A DNA stretch of 21,720 bases from Actinomycetes bacterium (GCA_023404805.1 JAEYAL010000313.1:1-21720), one strand, 5' to 3'; counted from the stretch's first letter, positions 5,962 to 12,166 are shown. The notes: generated by a model not told the origin, from the sequence alone. Program-made: numbers and translations.

Positions 5962-7166
5962 GTACCGGCACGGCAACTGCAGCGGACGTGCTCAAGGGCC
6001 GTCCGCGCGAGGACCGCAAGGGCAACATTGCCGCCCTCGTGGATGCAGGCTTCGACCACCAGGACGCCTTCCGTGAATCGTCGCTCTATGCGCGTGGCGC
6101 TTCTCGCAAGACGTTCAACCCGCAGCCTCTGGCGCTCGACCTCGATGCCGTGCCGGATCCTCCGGACTGGCTCGTACACGGCGTGATCGAGCGGGGCACC
6201 GTGGCGATGTTCGCCGGAGACACTGGGGCGGCTAAGTCACTCACGACGGCATCCCTGATCGTCGCGGCGCTCCAGGGCTCGGATTGGCTCGGTCACCGGA
6301 CCGAGATCGGCCGCGTGCTGGTCATCGACGAAGAGAACCCGAAGGGCCTCGTGCTCGGGCGCCTGCGTGCGCTTGGGCTCACCAACGACGAAGCAGAGCG
6401 CCTGCGCTACTTCAACCGGGAGGGGTTCGACATCGGCTCCCCGGAGACCGACGGGCGGCTCGCGGCCCTGCTGGAGGACTTCAAGCCCGATCTCGTGGTT
6501 GTCGACACGCTGATGAGCGCCACCGCGACCGCAGACATCAACTCCAACAGCGACGCCGTGCGCATGATGAAGCAGCTTCGTGCGCTCGCCCAGACCAGCG
6601 CCTGCGCCGTGCTGATCCTGCATCACGAGCGTAAGGCCACGATGGATGGCGCCCACTCGGCTGGCTCCTCACAGCAGACGATGGGAGCACGGCAGTGGAT
6701 CGGCCAGGCCGATGCCCTGATCACGATCGCCCGTGAGTCGGATATGGCCAGCGAACCGACGGACTCCGGTGGCGTGAAGCTGCGCCGCACCTTCAAGTTC
6801 AGGCCCGCCGAGAAGGACCGGGACGGGCGGCCGTCGCAGCACCGTCGGCTTGCCGTGGAGAGCGAGAAGGACGACGCCGGGCGCCTGCTGTGGATGACCG
6901 TCACCGATGAAGGGGCGATCTCCTCCGACAGTGCCGCTGAGAGCGCCGAAAAGGCCATCCTCGCGGCCCTCGTGGATTCCGAGGCGGAATCGTCCTCGCG
7001 GGCGGAGATCGCTGCTGCTGTGGGCGAGCGCGACCCCAGCGACCCCAGCGGCACGTTCAAGCGCGAGTTGAAGGAACTCGGCATCCGTGGGCTTGTCGAA
7101 TCGGCCGCTCGTGGCCGATACGCCATCACCGCCGAGGGGCGCAAGGTAGCCGGGCTGACCATCTAG
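5958..7166 (+). CDS. RepA-like RecA-fold ATPase (AAA_25 type)
   Basis: This encodes 402 residues from GTG 5958, whose first bases overlap the previous stop. Walker A is GDTGAAKS at residues 87-94, with Ala replacing the usual last Gly before Lys. A VLVIDEENP segment follows at about 120, Walker B is LVVVDT near 179-184, and the HHERK motif at 222-226 precedes the conserved-looking GAHSAGSSQQTMGARQ loop. These are features of hexameric RepA/DnaB-like helicases of plasmids, phages and integrative elements. Residues about 335-400 form a winged-helix-like C-terminus (AEIAAAVGERDPSDPSGTFK, then GRYAITAEGRK), which could bind origin DNA. A repeat-rich noncoding region follows immediately, supporting an initiator or helicase role in element replication. 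No primase domain is seen. Confidence 0.85.
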   Translation: MSTGTATAADVLKGRPREDRKGNIAALVDAGFDHQDAFRESSLYARGASRKTFNPQPLALDLDAVPDPPDWLVHGVIERGTVAMFAGDTGAAKSLTTASLIVAALQGSDWLGHRTEIGRVLVIDEENPKGLVLGRLRALGLTNDEAERLRYFNREGFDIGSPETDGRLAALLEDFKPDLVVVDTLMSATATADINSNSDAVRMMKQLRALAQTSACAVLILHHERKATMDGAHSAGSSQQTMGARQWIGQADALITIARESDMASEPTDSGGVKLRRTFKFRPAEKDRDGRPSQHRRLAVESEKDDAGRLLWMTVTDEGAISSDSAAESAEKAILAALVDSEAESSSRAEIAAAVGERDPSDPSGTFKRELKELGIRGLVESAARGRYAITAEGRKVAGLTI

Positions 7167-7657
7167 CGGCCCTGGGGTGGTTTGGGGCGCTGGGGTTCCT
7201 TCGGGCCGGGCCACCCTAAAGGGTTGGTCCGATGGCCCGAAGGCCTCCACCGGGTCAAGTTGGACCATCTTCGGGCCACCGCTCGACTCCGGGCCTTGGG
7301 CGGCTCAGCGGAGCCGCCGCCCAGTGGGCACCGGAGAATCTCGCCTGCGGACGACTTCTCAACTAGGGGCGCTTCGGGCCAGTTCGGGCCAAGTTTGGAC
7401 CAACTTCGCTTCGGGCCAACCCCTGCGGATGCGGCTTCCTTCTGGCCCGACGGACCAGCTTCGGGCCAGCGTGGCCCGGACCGGTCTTCCTAACCGAGCG
7501 TTTCCCCTCTTTCTCCCGCCTCGTGCTTTCGAGCTCCAGCCTTGACGGCGCGGTCGCCAGAGCCTCGGAACCGGCCCACTCGGCGCCGTTCGCGCGGAGG
7601 CTGAGGAATCTCCCTCGGCCGGGAAAGTCACGGCACACGGCGCGCGATCATGGAGGG
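7167..7657. other. candidate replication origin with TTCGGGCC iterons
   Basis: There is no gene in about 490 bases directly after the Rep-like ATPase. TTCGGGCC occurs at 7200, 7270, 7373, 7383, 7410 and 7460 on the plus strand and inverted at 7234. Near matches lie at 7288, 7444 and 7472. A second motif, TTGGACCA, occurs at 7260 and 7395, with GGACCA at 7452 and an inverted copy at 7224. Several copies are followed by A or AA. Clustered repeats beside a rep gene are the hallmark of iteron origins; direct evidence of replication is lacking. A CT-rich stretch at 7498-7520 is the least GC-rich part. Confidence 0.6.
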
Positions 7658-7813
7658 GTGAGCACTCGCACCAAGACCCGCCTGATCACCCGTCCCGTCA
7701 ACCCGGACAAGTCCAAGCCGACGCCCCGCGTCAACGTCGCCCCTGAACGGGTGAACGTGAAGCAGGCGCCGCGCCCTAAGCCGCAGCGAGGCGTGTCCTA
7801 CCCGTGGCGCTAG
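7658..7813 (+). CDS. small basic protein
   Basis: This encodes 51 residues from GTG 7658, very rich in Lys, Arg and Pro (MSTRTKTRLITRPVNPDKSK, PRPKPQRGVSYPWR). GGAGG lies just two bases before the start, closer than usual. No family is recognised. Such a basic, disordered peptide could bind nucleic acid. The frame is open further upstream, but that part lies in the repeat region and looks noncoding. Confidence 0.4.
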   Translation: MSTRTKTRLITRPVNPDKSKPTPRVNVAPERVNVKQAPRPKPQRGVSYPWR

Positions 7814-7857
7814 CCGCCCGATCTCCTCAGTGACGCGGCCCTGGGACGCTGGGGTTC

Positions 7858-8079
7858 CTAATCCTGGTGGACCGCAGCGAGGTTGCGCTTTTCCTCGGTC
7901 AGGTCGGTCGGCTCATAGAACCCGGTCGGTTCAAGCGCGGCCCTGACCTGCTCCACGGTGCGGTTGCGGAAGAAGTGAAACCAGCGACCGTCGAAGTACT
8001 CGCGGGTCATCGCCGGGTAGAGGCCGGTCCGGTCGTGGATCTCGTCGGCCGTGAGCGTGGTGCGGAAGCTGGAGTGCAT
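7858..8079 (-). CDS. hypothetical protein
   Basis: This encodes 73 residues: a helical start with LTADEIHDRTGLYPAMTREY, an aromatic stretch FDGRWFHFFRNRTVEQVRAA, and a charged tail. The sequence looks like a folded small domain rather than random frame. It is divergent from the next plus-strand gene, with about 95 bases between. No family is recognised. Confidence 0.5.
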   Translation of the reverse strand: MHSSFRTTLTADEIHDRTGLYPAMTREYFDGRWFHFFRNRTVEQVRAALEPTGFYEPTDLTEEKRNLAAVHQD

Positions 8080-8174
8080 GGCGAGATGGTCGCCCAGCCC
8101 TCGGACAGAACAGGTGTTCCCAGGGTTCCGTCTCCATGCAATGCGAGGATGTTCTCCTAAGGGAGATCTGCCTG

Positions 8175-8651
8175 ATGCACACGGACAACGAGCCGCAGTT
8201 CGCGGCGGAGGACATCGAAGCGGCGCGCGAGGTGGCCGAAGATTTCCACTCGCGCTTCTTCATGCGCGAGAAGATGCCTGACATGATCCCGGCGGTCGTG
8301 TTCGCCGCCGAAGTCGTGCGGGCATCCGGGGCCGAGATGCGCGCTGATGTGCTCGGCGACGAGTGCAAGACGTCGGATGATCGCGTGAACCGCGCACTGG
8401 AACTCGCGCAAGCTTCGCGAGAGGCCGAGGCCAGGAGCCAGAAGAGGGTTGAGACTGTGGGGGAGAACGCGCTCCGCATCGGAGAGATCTACGAGCGCAT
8501 GAGGAGCGACCGCGACCTCGCACGAGACCTCTTGGTTCGCGTCCGCGAAGAAGGCGGAACCGATGCACTCAAGCTCGACATGGTTGACGTTCTTCTGCGG
8601 GGGACCGCCACCGATGATCTGCGTGCAACAGCACGTGAGTGGGTCGCCTAG
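8175..8651 (+). CDS. hypothetical helical protein
   Basis: This encodes 158 residues from ATG 8175, chosen for the AAGGGAG sequence ten bases upstream; ATG 8136 in the same frame is possible. The product is acidic, Met-containing and almost all helix (EDIEAAREVAEDFHSRFFMR; RVNRALELAQASREAEARSQ), suggesting coiled coils in the centre. Its stop overlaps the stop of the convergent serine recombinase by two bases. No family is recognised. Confidence 0.6.
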   Translation: MHTDNEPQFAAEDIEAAREVAEDFHSRFFMREKMPDMIPAVVFAAEVVRASGAEMRADVLGDECKTSDDRVNRALELAQASREAEARSQKRVETVGENALRIGEIYERMRSDRDLARDLLVRVREEGGTDALKLDMVDVLLRGTATDDLRATAREWVA

Positions 8652-9319
8652 AGCACTAGCGCCTTGCGTCGCTTCGGCGGTGCCTTGTAGCCCAGAGCCG
8701 AGTTCACAGACGACGCGCGCCACGTGGTGCCGCCGCGCGCCGTAGGAACCCCAGCGTCGTTCAGCTCCCCAGCGATCGACCGCAGCGTCTTGCCCTCGGC
8801 TCGCATGCGCTCGATGCGCTCGCGTACGTCGCTGGGGATGCTGGGTCCTCCAACCTGACGACCGTTGGCCTTGGCGATGGCGAGCCCGTCCTTCGTCCGC
8901 TGGCCGATCGTCTCGCGCTCCCACTCGGCCACGGAGGCAAGGACGTTGGCCACGAGTCGGCCGGTGGGGGTGGAGGTGTCTACCCCGAGATCCAGCGCCA
9001 CGAGCGTGGAGCCCCACGCGTTGAAGTGGTCGAGGATCGTGCCGAAGTCGACGACGGAGCGGGAGAGCCGGTCGAGCTTGGCGACCACCAGCCCGGAGGC
9101 CGCTCCATCGCGGATCTCCCGCAGGGCCTCCAGCAGACCCGGCCGGTCGGTGTCCTTGCCGGAGGCGCCCTCATCACGGGCGATGCGCAGCAGGACCCAA
9201 CCTCGGCGTTCGACCTCAGATCGAATGGCCATTTCTTGAGCAGCTAGACCGTGACCACCGGCTGCCTGCTCGGCAGTAGATACCCGCACATACCCGATGA
9301 CCTTGGTCCCTGCTTCCAT
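8648..9319 (-). CDS. small serine recombinase (resolvase/invertase family)
   Basis: This encodes 223 residues. The N-terminal catalytic domain has the hallmark IGYVRVSTAEQ with nucleophile Ser14, then DEGASGKDTDRPGL, LVVAKLDRLSRS with the conserved Arg pair, and the long E-helix start VAEWERETIGQRTKDGLA. The C-terminal part (residues about 165-210) is an HTH: IERMRAEGKTLRSIAGELND, AGVPTARGG, then WRASSVNSAL. Length and order fit resolvases and invertases, not large integrases. Start ATG 9319 is chosen over an upstream TTG-type extension because a promoter ends six bases before it. It may resolve multimers of the replicating element or invert a segment; no cognate site is proven. Confidence 0.9.
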   Translation of the reverse strand: MEAGTKVIGYVRVSTAEQAAGGHGLAAQEMAIRSEVERRGWVLLRIARDEGASGKDTDRPGLLEALREIRDGAASGLVVAKLDRLSRSVVDFGTILDHFNAWGSTLVALDLGVDTSTPTGRLVANVLASVAEWERETIGQRTKDGLAIAKANGRQVGGPSIPSDVRERIERMRAEGKTLRSIAGELNDAGVPTARGGTTWRASSVNSALGYKAPPKRRKALVL

Positions 9320-9325
9320 AGGGCG

Positions 9326-9354
9326 AGCGTACACAGACGGTCGCCTGTGTACAA
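9326..9354 (-). promoter_or_regulatory. promoter and operator of the serine recombinase
   Basis: On the minus strand, TTGTAC (9354-9349) and TACGCT (9331-9326) are 17 bases apart and the latter ends six bases before ATG 9319. The perfect inverted repeat GTACACAG (9329-9336) and CTGTGTAC (9345-9352), with an 8-bp spacer, fills the space between the two boxes and overlaps both. This is a textbook repressor position; it could also be a recombinase binding site. Confidence 0.55.
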
Positions 9355-9530
9355 GCAATCGCAGCGAAGTACGGAATCTTGGCCATTGCTCTTGATTTGC
9401 GACCTTGGGGCTGCTGGAGATCTAGCGTTTACGCGCCAGCAAAAGAACCGATTTCGATTTCGCCTCGGCGCAAAGTACGCGGTAGTACCCCCACGAGCGG
9501 GGTGCAGGATTCGAGCCTCCGCGTGAGCGG

Positions 9531-9559
9531 TTGATTTACAGGGTAGTAGCTGCTATAAT
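9531..9559 (+). promoter_or_regulatory. strong sigma70-type promoter
   Basis: TTGATT (9531-9536) and a perfect TATAAT (9554-9559) are separated by exactly 17 bp, the best housekeeping promoter in the window. It lies in the AT-richest intergenic stretch and drives the small gene at 9588. Confidence 0.7.
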
Positions 9560-9568
9560 ATGCGTACA

Positions 9569-9595
9569 ATGACCCCGAAAGGTACGCATGATTAA
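9569..9595 (+). CDS. possible leader peptide overlapping the next start
   Basis: ATG 9569 opens an 8-codon frame (MTPKGTHD then stop) that begins close to the expected transcript start and ends across the ATG at 9588. It contains the AAAGG ribosome site of the next gene. It could be a regulatory mini-ORF or chance. Confidence 0.25.
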   Translation: MTPKGTHD

Positions 9596-9791
9596 AGTCA
9601 GCATTCGCAAATCGCTTCGATTAGTCGGGGCCTTCATCGCGATTGGCGGTCCGCTTCTCGGAGCGCCTATGGCCGGTGAGACTCCAGCGTCGTTAGTTCA
9701 GATCAACCAGGCCTTAGCCGAGGGCGGGGCGCAGGAGCAGCGACGGCGGGCTCTTCTGCGCGAGGCTGCCAGAGGCCGCGAGCGCGAATAG
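9588..9791 (+). CDS. small protein with N-terminal hydrophobic segment
   Basis: This encodes 67 residues. A basic N-terminus (MIKVSIRKSLR) precedes a hydrophobic stretch at residues 12-29 (LVGAFIAIGGPLLGAPMA), like a signal peptide or membrane helix. A Gln/Ala segment and a very basic tail (EQRRRALLREAARGRERE) follow. AAAGG lies seven bases before the ATG and a strong promoter lies upstream, so expression is likely. No family is recognised. The topology resembles small membrane effectors of mobile elements, but that is only resemblance. Confidence 0.6.
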   Translation: MIKVSIRKSLRLVGAFIAIGGPLLGAPMAGETPASLVQINQALAEGGAQEQRRRALLREAARGRERE

Positions 9792-9860
9792 GGCGCTCGG
9801 GGTCTTTGACCTTGGGTCGAACGCGCGTTCGCCTTCTTGCCGTCCGGCACGTGGTCGACC

Positions 9861-10073
9861 ATGAGGTTCATGGCTACCCCGATCATTGGCCGCGACTACT
9901 CCGTCGACCCCGAGCACGGCGTCGCTCCACTCGGTGGATCGCGTTTCACGCTGGAGGAGTGCGAGGCAGCGGAAGACGCTCGTCTGAGCATTCCTCAGTT
10001 GTCCTATGACCCGGAGTCCGGTCCGGTCTGGCGCGGCGGCCACGGCTACAAACGACCGAAGGTTGACCAATGA
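9861..10073 (+). CDS. hypothetical small protein
   Basis: This encodes about 70 residues (MRFMATPIIGRDYSVDPEHG through SGPVWRGGHGYKRPKVDQ). The frame is also open from a TTG at 9837, and ATG 9870 is a third possible start; no ribosome site decides. Its stop overlaps the ATG of the next gene by four bases (ATGA), which supports it being translated. No family is recognised. Confidence 0.5.
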   Translation: MRFMATPIIGRDYSVDPEHGVAPLGGSRFTLEECEAAEDARLSIPQLSYDPESGPVWRGGHGYKRPKVDQ

Positions 10074-10312
10074 CCGAGCACGACGCCATGTCGGACACGC
10101 TCTATCGCGAGATCCGCCACAAGATGGACAGCGGGGAAGACCGGTTCTCGGTTGTCATTCCCCGAGACGGCGACGGCGTCCTAATGGACGTGAACCACAT
10201 GGTCACGGACGGCATGTCGTGGACCTACGACAACAGCCAGGCTCAGGACGCGCCGAACGGCCGCCGTCTCTCATTCATCCGCACGCACCTGGCGTCCGAC
10301 GAAGACGACTGA
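10070..10312 (+). CDS. hypothetical small protein
   Basis: This encodes 80 residues with an acidic C-terminus. MTEHDAMSDTLYREIRHKMD is a likely helix, FSVVIPRDGDGVLMDVNHMV a likely beta pair, ending THLASDEDD. It is translationally coupled to the preceding gene through ATGA. It converges with the integrase, with a hairpin-forming gap between. No family is recognised. Confidence 0.6.
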   Translation: MTEHDAMSDTLYREIRHKMDSGEDRFSVVIPRDGDGVLMDVNHMVTDGMSWTYDNSQAQDAPNGRRLSFIRTHLASDEDD

Positions 10313-10313
10313 A

Positions 10314-10375
10314 CCCCAGCGCCCCTAGGGCTACCCGTCCGACTCGGCTTGCTCGGGCTGCTGGGGCTGCTGGGG
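10314..10375. terminator. possible bidirectional terminator between convergent genes
   Basis: CCCCAGC (10314-10320) can pair with either of two GCTGGGG copies (10360-10366, 10369-10375), the latter inside a tandem GCTGCTGGGG duplication. The 65-base gap separates the stop of a plus-strand gene from the stop of the integrase. There is no T tract. Confidence 0.35.
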
Positions 10376-10377
10376 AT

Positions 10378-11547
10378 CTACTCGTCGGCTTCCTCAGAGT
10401 CGTCCGCGACCGGCGGCGTCAGGAACTCCTCAAGACGCCGTCCGGCTTCCTCCGCTCCGCCCGGCATGAGGTGCCCGTACACGTCGAACGTCGTCTGGAT
10501 GTTCGCGTGGCCGACGAGCAGCGATAGGGCCTTGGCGTTGACTCCAGCGGCGATCAAGAACGACGCGAACGTGTGACGGCAGGTGTGGAGCGTGACGGGG
10601 TCGAGCCCCGCAGCCTTCCAGTCGGTCAGTGCTCGGTTCCGAAGCGGAGGTGGCGAGAAGTACACCTGCGATTGGTCTCCGAACACGAGGTCTTCGGCAC
10701 CGTCCGCCACGCGCTCGCGGTGCTCCTCCAGCAGCAGGCGGAGCGGGGACACGATCGGCACATCCCGGATCGCGTTCTTGCTCTTGGGCTCCTGCTCGAT
10801 CTTGCCGCCGGTGTCGTAAGAGCGGCGCACCGTGATCACGTTCGCCTTGAAGTCCACATGCTTCCAGCGCAGCGCTTGCAGCTCGCCACGCCGTAGCCCC
10901 GCGTAGAGCGCCGTAGCCCACGTGGCTCGGTCCTTGTCCCGGATGGCGACCACGAGGGCGCTTGCCTGCTCCGGAGACAAGACCGTGACCTTGGACTGGC
11001 GCGACACGCTCGGAAGCTCGATGCCGACCGTTGGGTTCACTGCCACCTTGTCCCGGACGAGTGCCCTCCGGTAGAGGATCCGCAGCGGCGACATGGCGTT
11101 GCGCAGTTGGTAAGGCGACATCCCCTCGGCGGCGAGTCGGTCGACGAGATCCTGAACGTCCGCGCGCCGCACGTCGCTGAGCTTCTGCGCCCCGAGGTGC
11201 GAGTCGATCTTCTCGAACCCGTTCTCCAGGAACCGCAGCGACGAGCCCTTGAACTTCTGGCCACCGCGCGCAGTTGCTGTGCCTTTCTTCGCGGCAGCAA
11301 TGAACTCCGCCCACGCCTCGCGGATGGTCTCCGCCGACGCTAGGGCCAACGTCCCTGCTTGCAGTTCTCCGAGCGCCTTGACCCGTCCAGCCTTGGCCTG
11401 CGCGTGTGTCGTCCAAGGGCCACGGCGCTTGCCCGTCTTGGAGTTGATCACGTAGCGGTACTTCTTGCCGCCCTGGCGCGTGACCCACTCCACGCCGTCC
11501 TTGGAGCCGTTGGGCGGCTGCTTCTTGCGCCCGGCGGGTGCGCTCAT
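10378..11547 (-). CDS. int: tyrosine recombinase (phage-type integrase)
   Basis: This encodes 389 residues. The N-terminus (about 16-55) is an arm-binding-like domain: VEWVTRQGGKKYRYVINSKT, then GKRRGPWTTHAQAKAG. The core-binding SAM-like domain spans about 72-165. The catalytic domain has Arg219 in YAGLRRGELQALRW, a beta-hairpin Lys at about 255-257 (EPKSKNAIRDVPI), His321 and Arg324 in LHTCRHTFASF, His347 in LLVGHAN and the nucleophile Tyr357 in TFDVYGHL. All active-site residues are present, so the enzyme should be functional. Its ATG overlaps the stop of the excisionase-like gene by four bases. It sits at the right end of the element, about 575 bases from the att repeat, and is the likely enzyme for integration into the acyl-CoA dehydrogenase gene. 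Confidence 0.95.
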   Translation of the reverse strand: MSAPAGRKKQPPNGSKDGVEWVTRQGGKKYRYVINSKTGKRRGPWTTHAQAKAGRVKALGELQAGTLALASAETIREAWAEFIAAAKKGTATARGGQKFKGSSLRFLENGFEKIDSHLGAQKLSDVRRADVQDLVDRLAAEGMSPYQLRNAMSPLRILYRRALVRDKVAVNPTVGIELPSVSRQSKVTVLSPEQASALVVAIRDKDRATWATALYAGLRRGELQALRWKHVDFKANVITVRRSYDTGGKIEQEPKSKNAIRDVPIVSPLRLLLEEHRERVADGAEDLVFGDQSQVYFSPPPLRNRALTDWKAAGLDPVTLHTCRHTFASFLIAAGVNAKALSLLVGHANIQTTFDVYGHLMPGGAEEAGRRLEEFLTPPVADDSEEADE

Positions 11548-11975
11548 CGCTGGCCTCGCAGCGCGTACGCCATGCGCTCGCGTACGAAGCGCTGTAGCTC
11601 ATCGACGGGGATGAGCTGGCGACGTTCGAGCTGGACCACCCGAAGGTGTGGGAGCACCTGTTCACGGAAGGTGTCCAACGAGATCCCCAGGTACGCAGCG
11701 GCCTGCTTGCGGCTCAGAGTGAGCGCGATCTCGGGGAGGTCGACCGGTTCGACTGGCGCGGGCGTCTTCGGAGTAGGCTCGCCGCGCTTCTGGGCTTCCC
11801 ACTCCTCGGCCGTGAGCCCGCTCATGATCCACTGCTCGTGCTCCAGGTCTTCGACGCCTTCCCGGTGGCCACGGTCGAAGGGCACGAGGCGTCCTTGGGG
11901 CCATGGCTCGATCTTGACCGCTTGATCTGGAGTGGCCCTGGGGATGCGAACCCAGGTGTAGGCGTGGTCGTCCAT
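11544..11975 (-). CDS. excisionase-like HTH_17 DNA-binding protein
   Basis: This encodes 143 residues. The first 85 are acidic, Pro-rich and of unknown role (WVRIPRATPDQAVKIEPWPQ; LTAEEWEAQKRGE). Residues about 88-137 form an excisionase/MerR-like winged helix: LTLSRKQAAAYLGISLDTFR, then LPHLRVVQLERRQLIPVDEL and QRFVRERM. ATG 11975 is chosen because TACGTT ends six bases upstream. It is the gene directly upstream of the integrase and overlaps it by four bases, an arrangement common for xis-int pairs in actinobacterial elements. It probably bends DNA at the neighbouring att region and directs excision, and may regulate the integrase. Confidence 0.75.
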   Translation of the reverse strand: MDDHAYTWVRIPRATPDQAVKIEPWPQGRLVPFDRGHREGVEDLEHEQWIMSGLTAEEWEAQKRGEPTPKTPAPVEPVDLPEIALTLSRKQAAAYLGISLDTFREQVLPHLRVVQLERRQLIPVDELQRFVRERMAYALRGQR

Positions 11976-11987
11976 GGCGCCAACGTA
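11976..11987 (-). promoter_or_regulatory. leaderless-type promoter of the xis-int operon
   Basis: On the minus strand TACGTT (11987-11982) ends six bases before ATG 11975. The paired CGGGGACA motifs start about ten bases further upstream, so integrase bound there could interfere with this promoter. Confidence 0.45.
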
Positions 11988-11997
11988 CACCGCTCAG

Positions 11998-12016
11998 CGG
12001 GGACACAGCGGGGACA
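11998..12016 (+). repeat. paired CGGGGACA motifs, candidate integrase arm sites (right)
   Basis: CGGGGACA occurs at 11998-12005 and 12009-12016, 11 bp apart and about 107 bp inside the right att repeat. It is the same motif, orientation and near-identical spacing as the pair at the left end of the element. Confidence 0.55.
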
Positions 12017-12022
12017 CGGACG

Positions 12023-12046
12023 CCTATCTGGACCTATCTCGATAGG
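12023..12046 (+). repeat. CCTATCT direct repeats with inverted partner, candidate excisionase sites
   Basis: CCTATCT occurs at 12023-12029 and 12033-12039, ten bases apart. GATAGG at 12041-12046 pairs with the second copy. Short direct repeats spaced by one helical turn between arm sites and core are typical for excisionase proteins. A further direct repeat, TCGACCGG, lies at 12050 and 12065. Confidence 0.35.
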
Positions 12047-12086
12047 AGTTCGACCGGTCTGCGCTCGACCGGCCGACCCACCTGGA

Positions 12087-12104
12087 AGCCCGAGAAGTCG
12101 GGCT
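12087..12104 (-). terminator. hairpin downstream of the acyl-CoA dehydrogenase
   Basis: AGCCCGA and TCGGGCT form a perfect 7-bp stem with a 4-base loop (CTTC on the minus strand), 18 bases after the stop codon. It lies within element DNA, so the element seems to bring its own stop signal for the host gene it completes. There is no T tract in the minus-strand direction. Confidence 0.5.
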
Positions 12105-12122
12105 GTTACGCGTACTTTTGAA

Positions 12123-12166
12123 CTACGCCTCGATCCCCAGCGAGCGCCCGATCACGAGCTTCATGA
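12123..12166. repeat. attR: right attachment site inside the acyl-CoA dehydrogenase 3' end
   Basis: This is the matching partner of 1016-1059. It covers the second base of codon 368 through the stop codon of the dehydrogenase, so crossover here rebuilds the full reading frame. The perfect core is 12136-12166 (31 bp). Confidence 0.9.

Larger units (their letters stand above)
1016..12166. mobile_element. integrated element with tyrosine integrase, Rep-like ATPase and iteron-like repeats (about 11.1 kb)
   Basis: The boundaries are set by a 44-bp direct repeat (1016-1059 and 12123-12166) with a single mismatch. A tyrosine integrase and an excisionase-like gene sit next to the right copy. The right repeat completes the acyl-CoA dehydrogenase reading frame; the left repeat is a stranded copy of that gene's 3' end. 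Content between the repeats is small overlapping genes, several HTH regulators, a RepA-like ATPase, a repeat-rich noncoding segment and a serine recombinase. This is accessory in character and unlike the metabolic genes to the right. No structural, packaging or conjugation gene is recognised. A phage satellite or a small integrating plasmid both fit. Confidence 0.9.

Noticed and set aside
7167..7657. CRISPR array
   Set aside because: The repeats are only 8-9 bp, irregularly spaced and in both orientations, which fits iterons and not CRISPR repeats.
2481..9490. Shared palindrome GGTAGTACCC at about 2482 and 9481 as a common operator
   Set aside because: The first copy encodes the GYYP segment of the frameshifted winged-helix protein, and only two copies exist; chance is likely.
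9481..9535. A tRNA-like T-arm (GATTCGAGCC) that might mark a tRNA gene or att remnant
   Set aside because: The flanking stem has a mismatch, no acceptor, D or anticodon arm can be folded at the right distances, and no CCA-type end is present.
1016..12166. Complete prophage
   Set aside because: No terminase, portal, capsid, tail or lysis gene is recognisable, and 11 kb is too small for a tailed phage.
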